Shown in pieces: positions 1-7,308 of a stretch of 61,056 nt of DNA. Every line of letters starts with the position of its first letter. The first letter of the stretch is position 1. The translations under genes and the position numbers were made by a program. Source of the DNA: Tsukamurella sp. 8F. GTDB taxonomy: Bacteria; Actinomycetota; Actinomycetes; Mycobacteriales; Mycobacteriaceae. The notes under the pieces are model-generated. The model saw only the letters and a list, made by a program, of their open reading frames with translations. It made no database searches and was not told the origin of the DNA. Location of the stretch: the NCBI RefSeq assembly GCF_029167375.1, contig NZ_JARFTP010000025.1, forward strand, positions 1 to 61,056. The letters are read 5' to 3'.

Positions 1-30
1 GGCCGCGCTCTAAGGGGCCTTCACCGGTGT

Positions 31-423
31 TCAGTCCGGCACTGCGACCAGCGGGTAGACGCCGTTCTCGTCGTGTACCTCGGTGCCGACGACGGGCGGG
101 TTGAACACGCAGAGCATCCGCAGCTGGGTGCGCGCGGTGACGGTGTGCCGCTCGTGCCCGTTCAGCAGATACATCGTGCCCGGCGCGAGCGGGTACTCCT
201 TACCCGTCTCCCGGTCGAGCAGGGTTCCCTCGCCCTCGACGAGCCAGACCGCCTCGACGTGGTTGGCGTAGTGGAACTCGTTGACACTGCCGGCGTCGAT
301 GGTGGTCTCGTGGAACGAGAAGCCGACCTTGTCGCCGCCCAGCACGATGCGCTTGCTCCGCCAGTGCCCGGCCGCCACGTCGCGGTCGGTCCCGGTGATC
401 TCTTCGGTCGTGCGGACGATCAT
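31..423 (-). CDS. ectC: L-ectoine synthase EctC
   Basis: This 130-aa cupin enzyme closes N-gamma-acetyl-diaminobutyrate to ectoine, the last step of compatible-solute synthesis in the cytoplasm. The protein begins [16 protein letters not shown] and carries the EctC core around [16 protein letters not shown], where the cupin metal-site residues lie, followed by [15 protein letters not shown]. Its length equals the usual 125-135 aa. The ATG at 421-423 overlaps the ectB stop codon, so the two are translationally coupled. A longer in-frame extension to 579 is out of frame with ectB and is not credible. It is the last ect gene visible; any ectD would lie beyond the left edge. Confidence 0.96.
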   Translation of the reverse strand: MIVRTTEEITGTDRDVAAGHWRSKRIVLGGDKVGFSFHETTIDAGSVNEFHYANHVEAVWLVEGEGTLLDRETGKEYPLAPGTMYLLNGHERHTVTARTQLRMLCVFNPPVVGTEVHDENGVYPLVAVPD

Positions 424-1700
424 CGCTTGCTCAGTACCTCTCGGGTTCCGGCCTCGAGAATGTCGAGGCCCTGGTCGATCTCTTCCTCGGTGATGGTCAG
501 CGGCGGCAGCAGCTTGACGACCTCGTCGTCCGGCCCCGACGTCTCGGCGAGCAGGCCCTTGTCGTAGGCGTAGCGGCACACCTTGCCGGCGAGCTCCGCC
601 TCGGTGAACGCAAGCGCCTGCACGAGGCCGCGGCCTCGCGTCGCCAGGTCGTCCGGGAACTCGGCCGCCAGCGTGCGGAAGCGCGACGCGATGCGCTCAC
701 CCTTCTCCAGCGTGGACTTCTCGAGCGTGTCATCGGCCCAGTAGTGGTCGAGCGCCACCTTCGCGGTGACGAACGCGGGGTTGTTGCCGCGGAACGTGCC
801 GTTGTGCTCGCCCGGGCCCCACACGTCGAGGTCGCGCTTGAACAGCGTGAGCGCGAGCGGCATCCCGTAGCCGCCGACGGACTTCGACAGCGTGACGATG
901 TCCGGCTCGATGCCCGCGATCTCGAACGAGAAGAACGGGCCGGTGCGGCCGCAGCCCATCTGCACGTCGTCGACGATCAGCAGGATGTCGCGGCGCTTGC
1001 ACAGGTCGGCGAGGGCACGCAGCCACTCGGGGCGGGCGACGTTGACGCCGCCCTCACCCTGCACGGTCTCGACGATGACTGCCGCGGGGCGGTTCAGGCC
1101 CGAGCCCGAGTCGTCGAGCACGCGCTCGAACCACTGGAAGTCCTCCACGACGCCGCCGAAGTAGTTGTCGAACGGCATCGGCGTCGCGTGCACCAACGGG
1201 ATGCCGGCGCCGGCACGCTTCATCGAGTTGCCGGTCACCGAAAGCGATCCCAGCGTCATACCGTGGAAAGCGTTGGTGAAGTTGATGATCGACTCGCGGC
1301 CGGTCACCTTTCGCGCCAGCTTCAGCGCGGCCTCGACGGTGTTGGTGCCGGTCGGGCCGGGGAACTGGACCTTGTAGTCGAGCCCGCGCGGCTCGAGGAT
1401 GCGCTCAGAGAACGTGTCCAGCAGCTCGCCCTTCGCGACCGTCGACATGTCCAGTGAGTGCGTGATCCGCCCGCTGCTGATGTAGTCGACGAGGGCCTCG
1501 CGCAGCAGAGGGTTGTTGTGCCCGTAGTTGAGAGCTCCTGCGCCGGCGAAGAAGTCGAGGTAGCGGTTGCCATCTCGGTCGATGATCCACGAGCCCTCCG
1601 CCTTGTCGAAGACAGCGGGCCATCCGCGCGAGTAGCTGCGAACCTGCGACTCGCGGTCGTCGAAGATCGTTTCAGGAAAAGTAGTTGTAGGAGTGGTCAT
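420..1700 (-). CDS. ectB: Diaminobutyrate-2-oxoglutarate transaminase EctB
   Basis: A 426-aa class III PLP aminotransferase that makes L-2,4-diaminobutyrate from aspartate semialdehyde and glutamate, the first ectoine step. The PLP lysine is K273 in [10 protein letters not shown]. The cofactor region [12 protein letters not shown] and the N-terminal [15 protein letters not shown] are typical of EctB. The start at 1700 is chosen because an AGGAGG box lies about five bases upstream. An in-frame ATG at 1733 would add 11 unconserved residues. It sits between ectA (42-base gap) and ectC (4-base overlap) in one operon. Confidence 0.96.
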   Translation of the reverse strand: MTTPTTTFPETIFDDRESQVRSYSRGWPAVFDKAEGSWIIDRDGNRYLDFFAGAGALNYGHNNPLLREALVDYISSGRITHSLDMSTVAKGELLDTFSERILEPRGLDYKVQFPGPTGTNTVEAALKLARKVTGRESIINFTNAFHGMTLGSLSVTGNSMKRAGAGIPLVHATPMPFDNYFGGVVEDFQWFERVLDDSGSGLNRPAAVIVETVQGEGGVNVARPEWLRALADLCKRRDILLIVDDVQMGCGRTGPFFSFEIAGIEPDIVTLSKSVGGYGMPLALTLFKRDLDVWGPGEHNGTFRGNNPAFVTAKVALDHYWADDTLEKSTLEKGERIASRFRTLAAEFPDDLATRGRGLVQALAFTEAELAGKVCRYAYDKGLLAETSGPDDEVVKLLPPLTITEEEIDQGLDILEAGTREVLSKR

Positions 1701-1742
1701 CTCGTCCTCCTGGTTGGAACCGTAGGCTGACATCGGTCCCGG

Positions 1743-2291
1743 TTAGACGGGGGTGATCGTGTAGAGCCGCTCGGCCTCGTGGCCGTGCGGATCGGATTCG
1801 GGAGAGATATCCGCCGACTCGAAGTAGTCGGCGACGGTCAAAGTTCCGTAGCGCGCCCGGGCTACGGACCGGAAGAGCTGATCGGACGCCTGATTCGACG
1901 GCGTGATCGTGGTCTCCAGGCGCGAGATCCCCTGTGGGGTAACGCGGTCCAGTAGTCCGTTCAGCATGGTTCCCGCGATTCCCAGGCCACGGTGGGCGCC
2001 ATCGACGGCCACCTGCCAGATGAAGATCGTGTCCGGCCGGGAGGGCGGGATGTAACCGGTGATGAAGCCGACGACCTCGTCATTACGTACTGCGACGCAT
2101 GAGGTCTCGGCGAAATCGGCACACCAGAGGGTGTAGGCGTAGGTGGAGTTGAGGTCGAGTACCGCGGTATCCCTCGCGATCTCCCACAGCCTTGTGCCGT
2201 CGGATGTCGTGGGTCGCCGGATCGACACTGCATCGTTGCCTGCAGGGCCTTCGGTGATTCCTGGGGTGGAGCTCACTTCAGTAGGGTGCAT
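1743..2291 (-). CDS. ectA: L-2,4-diaminobutyrate N-acetyltransferase EctA
   Basis: A 182-aa GNAT acetyltransferase that acetylates diaminobutyrate with acetyl-CoA, the second ectoine step. The acetyl-CoA loop reads QVAVDGAHRGLGIAG at about residues 93-107. The family-typical sequences DLNSTYAYTLWCADF and TTITPSNQASDQLF are also present. It is the first gene of ectABC. No strong Shine-Dalgarno sequence precedes the ATG, so a GTG five codons further in is a possible alternative. A CRP-type palindrome lies about 95 bases upstream. Confidence 0.95.
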   Translation of the reverse strand: MHPTEVSSTPGITEGPAGNDAVSIRRPTTSDGTRLWEIARDTAVLDLNSTYAYTLWCADFAETSCVAVRNDEVVGFITGYIPPSRPDTIFIWQVAVDGAHRGLGIAGTMLNGLLDRVTPQGISRLETTITPSNQASDQLFRSVARARYGTLTVADYFESADISPESDPHGHEAERLYTITPV

Positions 2292-2675
2292 CGCAGTTCG
2301 ACGTTAACGACCTCGCGGCCGGAATTCACCCCCGGAGCGGAATCGGCACCGAACACGCCCGACAATCCCCTGCAAGACCGGTGTATGTGAGATGGGTCAC
2401 ATTCAGGAGCGGGTCGGCGGTAGGCGCTGCCCTCATCGCACGTCCGGCGCCTCGGGCCCCGTCGTCGGTGAGGCTGTCGCAGCACATCACGCACGTCGTG
2501 GACGCGAAGAGCGCGGAGGGTACTCGGCTGCGCAACCCCCCTGCGGTGTGTCGGCCCTGCACACGGGCCCAGCGCACGGCCGGAGGATCTGTTGCGGACG
2601 GTGTCTCGGGTGGTCCTGGAACCACCGCGAGCGCAACGCTGGCTGGGGTGCGTGGCCGGCCATAGCGTGCGCGAC
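2292..2675. other. Divergent intergenic region, ectA / flavin monooxygenase
   Basis: About 384 bases with no convincing gene. Short open frames exist on both strands, but none has a family resemblance or a ribosome binding site. The region holds one clear regulatory palindrome (2386-2401) and a GTTAAC hexamer near 2304, and must contain the promoters of the two divergent genes. Confidence 0.6.
2386..2401. promoter_or_regulatory. CRP/GlxR-type binding site
   Basis: TGTGAGATGGGTCACA is a perfect TGTGA-N6-TCACA palindrome, the recognition pattern of CRP-family regulators (Crp in mycobacteria, GlxR in corynebacteria). It lies 95 bases upstream of ectA and 275 bases upstream of the monooxygenase. 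Which gene it controls is an inference; ectA is closer. Confidence 0.6.
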
Positions 2676-4052
2676 ATGACCCGTCAGATCCGCTTCAATG
2701 CGTTCGACATGAACTGCGTCGCCCACCAGTCGCCCGGCCTCTGGCGGCACCCTGAGGACCAGTCGCACCGGTACAAGGAGCTCGGCTACTGGACCGATCT
2801 CGCGCAGCTGCTCGAGCGCGGAACGTTCGACGGCATCTTCATCGCCGATGTGCTCGGTGTGTACGACGCGTTCCATGGCAGCGACGAGGCCGCGATCCGG
2901 CACGCGGCGCAGGTTCCCGTGTCCGATCCGCTGCTGCTGGTGTCGGCGATGGCGACCGTGACCGAGCACCTCGGCTTCGGTATCACGGCGGGCACCGGCT
3001 TCGAGCACCCGTTCCCTTTCGCTCGTCGCCTGACGACGCTCGACCACCTGACGAACGGACGCATCGGGTGGAACGTCGTGACGGGATACCTGCCTTCCGC
3101 CGCGAAGAACATGGGGCAGCTGGACCAGCTGCAACACGACGAGCGCTACGACCACGCCGACGAGTACCTCGAGGTGCTCTACAAGCTGTGGGAGGCGTCG
3201 TGGGAGGACGACGCGGTCGTCCGCGATCGCGAGAAGGGGATCTTCACGCATCCCGAGAAGGTGCATCCGATAGCTCACCGCGGGAAGTACTTCGACGTAC
3301 CCGGTATCCACGTGGGGGAGCCGTCGCCGCAGCGCACGCCCGTCATCTATCAGGCGGGCGCGTCCCCGCGCGGCCTGGAGTTCGCGACGGCGAACGCAGA
3401 GGCGATCTTCGTCGCCGCGCCCACCAAGGCGATACTGAAGAACCTGGTGACGACCGTGCGGGAGGGACTCGTCGCGCAGGGACGCGACCCGCATTCGGCC
3501 CGGGTCTACACGTTGCTGACGATCGTGACCGACGAGACGGAGGCGGGTGCCCAGGCGAAGCTCGCCGACTATCGGGGCTATGCCAGCGACGAGGGCGCGC
3601 TGGTGTTCATGTCCGGGTGGATGGGCGTGGACCTGGGCGCCTACTCGCCCAGCGACCCCGTCGGAGACGTGCAGTCCAACGCCATCCAGTCGGCCGTCGC
3701 GGCGTTCCAGCAGGCCGACCCGTCCGGCCGGCCCTGGACGGTCGCCGACATCGCGAAATGGGGCGGCATCGGTGGGATGGGTCCCGTTCTGACCGGATCG
3801 GCTTCACGCATCGCCGACGAGTTGCAGGAGTGGGCGGAGGAGACCGACGTCGACGGCTTCAATCTCGCCTACGCCATCACGCCGGGCACGTTCGAGGACG
3901 TCGTCGAGCTCGTAGTGCCTGAACTGCGCAGGCGCGGCGCCTATCCCGACGAGTACACGCCGGGAACGCTGCGCCACAAGCTGTTCGGGAAGGGCGACCG
4001 GCTGCCCGACGACCATCCTGTGCACCGCCACCGCCTCGGAGCGGCGGTCTAG
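2676..4052 (+). CDS. NtaA/SnaA/DmoA-family flavin-dependent monooxygenase
   Basis: A 458-aa FMNH2-dependent monooxygenase of the luciferase-like superfamily, in the branch with nitrilotriacetate monooxygenase A, pristinamycin synthase A and dimethylsulfide monooxygenase. The branch signature RIGWNVVTGYLPSAAKNMG is present at about residues 130-148, as are FNAFDMNC at the N terminus and TPVIYQAGASPRG near residue 220. The length matches the branch (440-480 aa). The true substrate cannot be read from sequence. It needs a separate flavin reductase, and none is adjacent. The ATG at 2676 is chosen because the homologous protein begins MTRQIRFNAFDMN; the upstream extension to 2592 is not conserved in type. 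Confidence 0.85.
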   Translation: MTRQIRFNAFDMNCVAHQSPGLWRHPEDQSHRYKELGYWTDLAQLLERGTFDGIFIADVLGVYDAFHGSDEAAIRHAAQVPVSDPLLLVSAMATVTEHLGFGITAGTGFEHPFPFARRLTTLDHLTNGRIGWNVVTGYLPSAAKNMGQLDQLQHDERYDHADEYLEVLYKLWEASWEDDAVVRDREKGIFTHPEKVHPIAHRGKYFDVPGIHVGEPSPQRTPVIYQAGASPRGLEFATANAEAIFVAAPTKAILKNLVTTVREGLVAQGRDPHSARVYTLLTIVTDETEAGAQAKLADYRGYASDEGALVFMSGWMGVDLGAYSPSDPVGDVQSNAIQSAVAAFQQADPSGRPWTVADIAKWGGIGGMGPVLTGSASRIADELQEWAEETDVDGFNLAYAITPGTFEDVVELVVPELRRRGAYPDEYTPGTLRHKLFGKGDRLPDDHPVHRHRLGAAV

Positions 4053-4055
4053 GGG

Positions 4056-5666
4056 TCACGCCGCGGGAAGCTCCTTGGACCACAGAGACTTTCCCGTCGC
4101 ATCGCACAGGCTGACCGTCAGCGCCCTGGTCTGGGCGTTGATGGTCACATCGCCGAAGTGCTGGAAGCCTTCTGCGGGCGATGTGTTCGCCTTCTCCGGT
4201 GCGTGCACGAACTCGTACCGCGCTCCAAACGTCCCATCGAGGGGGCTCTGCGGGAACGCGCCCGCGTTGAGCGGGCCGGACACGAACTCCCAGAACGGCG
4301 TGAAGTCGGTGAAGGCCGCGCGCTCGGGGGCGTACGAGATCGCGGCGGTGTAGTGCACATCCGCGGTGAGGAACGCGATGTTTCGCACCTCCTTGACCGC
4401 GCTGAGAATGCGGGAGAGCGCGATCTCGCGACCCAGCGGAGCGCCGCCCTCGCCCTGCGCGACCGCCTCCATCGACTTCGGTCCCTGCTTGGGATCGGAC
4501 AGGGAGTCGGGGACGACGATGCCCAGCGGCAGGTCGTTCGCGACTACCTTCCACGTCGCCTTCGAATTCTTCAGTCCGTCGATGAGCCACCGCTCCTGTT
4601 CGCGGCCGAGGATGCCCTCGTCGTCCGTCGTGGCCCACGCGTCCGGGTTCCGGTCCTTGTAGCTGCGCATATCCAGGACGAACACGTCGAGCAGTGGTCC
4701 GTACGAGATGGTCCGGTACACGCGACCGGCCTTCGCCTCGCGCGGGTCGACAGGCTGCCATTCGCTCCACGCCTGGTACGCCCGTCCCGCCAGGACGTCG
4801 ACGTCGGTCTCGGTGTAGCCCTTGCGGTCCTGACCCGTGAGGTTCTCGCCGGGGAACCAGTTGTTGAGCACCTCGTGGTCGTCCCATTGGATGATCTGCG
4901 GGACCGTCGAGTTGAAGCGTAGGTAGTGCGCGTCGGACAGGTTGTACTGGTAATTGCCCCGGAACTGGTCGAGGGTCTGGGCGACCTGATCCTTGCCAGG
5001 AGCCGTGACGCTGCGGTACGTGCGACCGTCATTCTGTTTCTGCTCGGCGGTCACCGGATTATCGGCGTAGATCGCGTCGCCGGAGTGCAGGAAGAAGTCC
5101 GGCCGTTTGTCCGCCATCGCACCCCACACCGCCATGCCGCCGTCGCGGTTGATGCCCCAGCCCTGGCCGACGACGTCCCCCGACCACAGGAAGTGCACGT
5201 CGCGGGGTGCGGTGGGGACGGTGGTGAACACGCCGGTCACGGGCTCCGACCTCGCTCCGTTCTCGCCCTCGAGGGTGACGCGGTAGTGCACCGTCTGGCC
5301 CGCCTCCAGCCCGGTGATGCGGACGCGGCCGGTGCCGTCGGTCGCCGGCGTGAGCTGCGGGCCACGGACCGTGCGCGCGCCCGAGAAGCTCTCGGTCGCC
5401 GCGGTCTCGACGATCATCGTTGCCGGCGTGTCGGAACGGGCCCAGACCAGTGTCCCGTTCGCGCGCGGGTCGCCCGTGGCGACACCGTGAGTGAGCCGCG
5501 GACGCTTCACCGCCAGCCCGGATCCGGACGATCCGGACGATCCCGATGGTGTGCCCGACGAGCACGCGGCGAGCGCGGTGCCGGCGGGAATCAGGATCGC
5601 ACCGCCGAGGCCGGCGCGGAGCAGAGTACGGCGGGACATGGCTGAACTGGGCTGATTCAGTGTCAT
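4056..5666 (-). CDS. phoD: PhoD-type alkaline phosphatase, Tat-exported lipoprotein
   Basis: A 536-aa calcium/iron-dependent phosphodiesterase/phosphomonoesterase of the PhoD family that releases phosphate from organic esters outside the cell. A twin-arginine signal (SRRTLLRAGLGG, residues 11-22) is followed by a lipobox LAAC with the lipidated Cys at about residue 35 and a Ser/Gly-rich linker. Metal-site blocks are visible: SGDVVGQGWG, HSGDAIYADN, WDDHEVLNNW and TADVHYTAA. The start at 5666 is the first Met before the Tat motif. It is convergent with the upstream monooxygenase with a three-base gap. Pho-box control is expected for the family, but no clear box is seen. Confidence 0.9.
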   Translation of the reverse strand: MTLNQPSSAMSRRTLLRAGLGGAILIPAGTALAACSSGTPSGSSGSSGSGLAVKRPRLTHGVATGDPRANGTLVWARSDTPATMIVETAATESFSGARTVRGPQLTPATDGTGRVRITGLEAGQTVHYRVTLEGENGARSEPVTGVFTTVPTAPRDVHFLWSGDVVGQGWGINRDGGMAVWGAMADKRPDFFLHSGDAIYADNPVTAEQKQNDGRTYRSVTAPGKDQVAQTLDQFRGNYQYNLSDAHYLRFNSTVPQIIQWDDHEVLNNWFPGENLTGQDRKGYTETDVDVLAGRAYQAWSEWQPVDPREAKAGRVYRTISYGPLLDVFVLDMRSYKDRNPDAWATTDDEGILGREQERWLIDGLKNSKATWKVVANDLPLGIVVPDSLSDPKQGPKSMEAVAQGEGGAPLGREIALSRILSAVKEVRNIAFLTADVHYTAAISYAPERAAFTDFTPFWEFVSGPLNAGAFPQSPLDGTFGARYEFVHAPEKANTSPAEGFQHFGDVTINAQTRALTVSLCDATGKSLWSKELPAA

Positions 5667-5824
5667 TCGCCCAGCGTGGCCGAGAATTCTTCGCTCCGGC
5701 AAAGGCAGGGGAAATCGGCGGTGAACGAACAGAGACGATGAGCGCCAGTGGTTTCTGCTAGGTTCGACACACGGACGATACGACGGCTCGGCGGGCACTC
5801 GAAACGCTCACCGATTCGCCGAAA

Positions 5825-5840
5825 GCGGATCACGATCCGC
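5825..5840. promoter_or_regulatory. Inverted repeat in phoD/transporter divergent region
   Basis: GCGGATC-AC-GATCCGC is a perfect 7-bp-arm palindrome between the divergent phoD and transporter genes, 62 bases before the transporter start. It could be an operator or a small hairpin. No regulator is encoded next to it, so its role is unknown. Confidence 0.35.
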
Positions 5841-5901
5841 CGCAACGGCACGTCTAGACAGAGGCGGCTACGGCGGCGGGTTAATAACGCTGGGGGCCGA
5901 T

Positions 5902-7308
5902 ATGCCTGATCAGTCACACGAGCCCGGTAGTAGCGCGAGTCTTGCTGCGGCGCTGGAGAAGCCACCCAAGGAGGTGGACCAGGGAGTACTCCATCGCGCC
6001 ATCGCAGCGTCGGCGCTCGGAAACATGACCGAGTGGTTCGACTACGGCGTGTACGCGGCCACACTCACATACTTGACGCACACGTTCTTTCCAGGCCATC
6101 TCGGATCGATAGGAACCTACCTGGGCTTCGCGATCTCCTTCGTGCTGCGCCCGCTGGGCGGGATGGTGTGGGGCCCGCTGGGTGATCGATTGGGACGCAA
6201 GGTGGTCATGGCGACCACCATCCTGATGATGGCGGGTTCGACCGCCTTGATCGGCGTTCTTCCGAGCCACGCCCAGGTCGGTGTGTTGGCGCCGATCCTG
6301 CTCATGTTGCTCCGCGTGATCCAGGGCTTCTCCACCGGCGGCGAATACGGTGGTGCGGCTACGTTCATGGCCGAGTACTCGCCGGATCGCAAGCGCGGAA
6401 GATACGGCAGTTTCCTCGAATTCGGCACGATGTGTGGGTTCGCGCTGGGCAGCTGCGTGGTGTTGCTGATGCAGGCACTGACCACCGACGAGCAGATGCA
6501 GTCGTGGGGCTGGCGGATTCCCTTCTTCATCGCGCTTCCGCTCGGCGCGGTCGGCTGGTACCTCCGGTCGCACATGGACGACACCCCGGTGTTCGAGGAG
6601 ATGGAGGCGACTCCCGAGGGGGACATCTCGGCCTGGGGGCGGTTCAAGAAGCTGCTGGTCGAGTACTGGCGTCCGATCCTCACGATGTTCGGAATGGTCA
6701 TCGCTCTGAACGTCGTCAACTACTCGCTTCTCACCTACATGCCGACGTACCTCGAGAAGGAGATCAATCTGTCGACCGGGTCGACCACGGCGTTGATCGT
6801 CATCGGTGAGGTCGTGATGGCCGCGTTCATCCCGCTGTTCGGGCGGCTATCCGACTACACGGGTAGGAAACCCATGTGGTGGGGCTCGCTGATCGGCCTG
6901 CTCATATTCGCGTGGCCGCTGTTCATCCTGATGGCGCAGGGCTTCGTGTGGGCGATCATCGCATTCGTGATCCTGGGGCTGCTATACATTCCGCAGTTGG
7001 CGACGATCTCCGCGACATTCCCTGCGATGTTCCCGACGCCCGTTCGTTATGCAGGCTTCGCGATCTCCTACAACGTCGCCACCGCGGCGTTCGGCGGTAC
7101 AGCGGGACTCATCAACGATGCGGTCGTGGACAACACCGGATGGAAGCTGTTTCCCGCCTGGTACATGATGGCGGCGTGCGTGATCGGCCTCTTGGCGATG
7201 CCGTTCCTCAAGGAGACCAAGGGATGTTCGATTCGCGGTGCCGAGATCCCCGGTCCCGATACGAATGCCACTCGGTTGGCACGGATCCACGAGAAGGCTA
7301 GCGCCTGA
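5902..7308 (+). CDS. MFS transporter, metabolite:H+ symporter (ProP-like) family
   Basis: A 468-aa, 12-helix inner-membrane symporter of the MHS branch (ProP osmolyte, citrate, alpha-ketoglutarate and shikimate transporters). Diagnostic blocks are ALGNMTEWFDYGVYA in helix 1, RPLGGMVWGPLGDRLGRK (the MFS loop 2-3 motif) and RVIQGFSTGGEYGGAATFMAE. It lacks the long C-terminal coiled coil of E. coli ProP, so osmosensing of that type is not expected. Proximity to ectABC suggests compatible-solute uptake, but organic acids are equally possible. A GGGGGC stretch precedes the ATG. Its 3' end overlaps the convergent dehydrogenase by 11 bases. Confidence 0.88.
   Translation: MPDQSHEPGSSASLAAALEKPPKEVDQGVLHRAIAASALGNMTEWFDYGVYAATLTYLTHTFFPGHLGSIGTYLGFAISFVLRPLGGMVWGPLGDRLGRKVVMATTILMMAGSTALIGVLPSHAQVGVLAPILLMLLRVIQGFSTGGEYGGAATFMAEYSPDRKRGRYGSFLEFGTMCGFALGSCVVLLMQALTTDEQMQSWGWRIPFFIALPLGAVGWYLRSHMDDTPVFEEMEATPEGDISAWGRFKKLLVEYWRPILTMFGMVIALNVVNYSLLTYMPTYLEKEINLSTGSTTALIVIGEVVMAAFIPLFGRLSDYTGRKPMWWGSLIGLLIFAWPLFILMAQGFVWAIIAFVILGLLYIPQLATISATFPAMFPTPVRYAGFAISYNVATAAFGGTAGLINDAVVDNTGWKLFPAWYMMAACVIGLLAMPFLKETKGCSIRGAEIPGPDTNATRLARIHEKASA

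Noticed and set aside
1-30. Start of an ectD gene downstream of ectC
   Set aside because: No start codon with an open frame exists in the 30 bases left; ectD may lie outside but cannot be seen.
2273-2677. Small open frames on both strands in the ectA-monooxygenase gap
   Set aside because: No ribosome binding site, no recognisable family and base composition like noncoding DNA; the frames conflict with each other.
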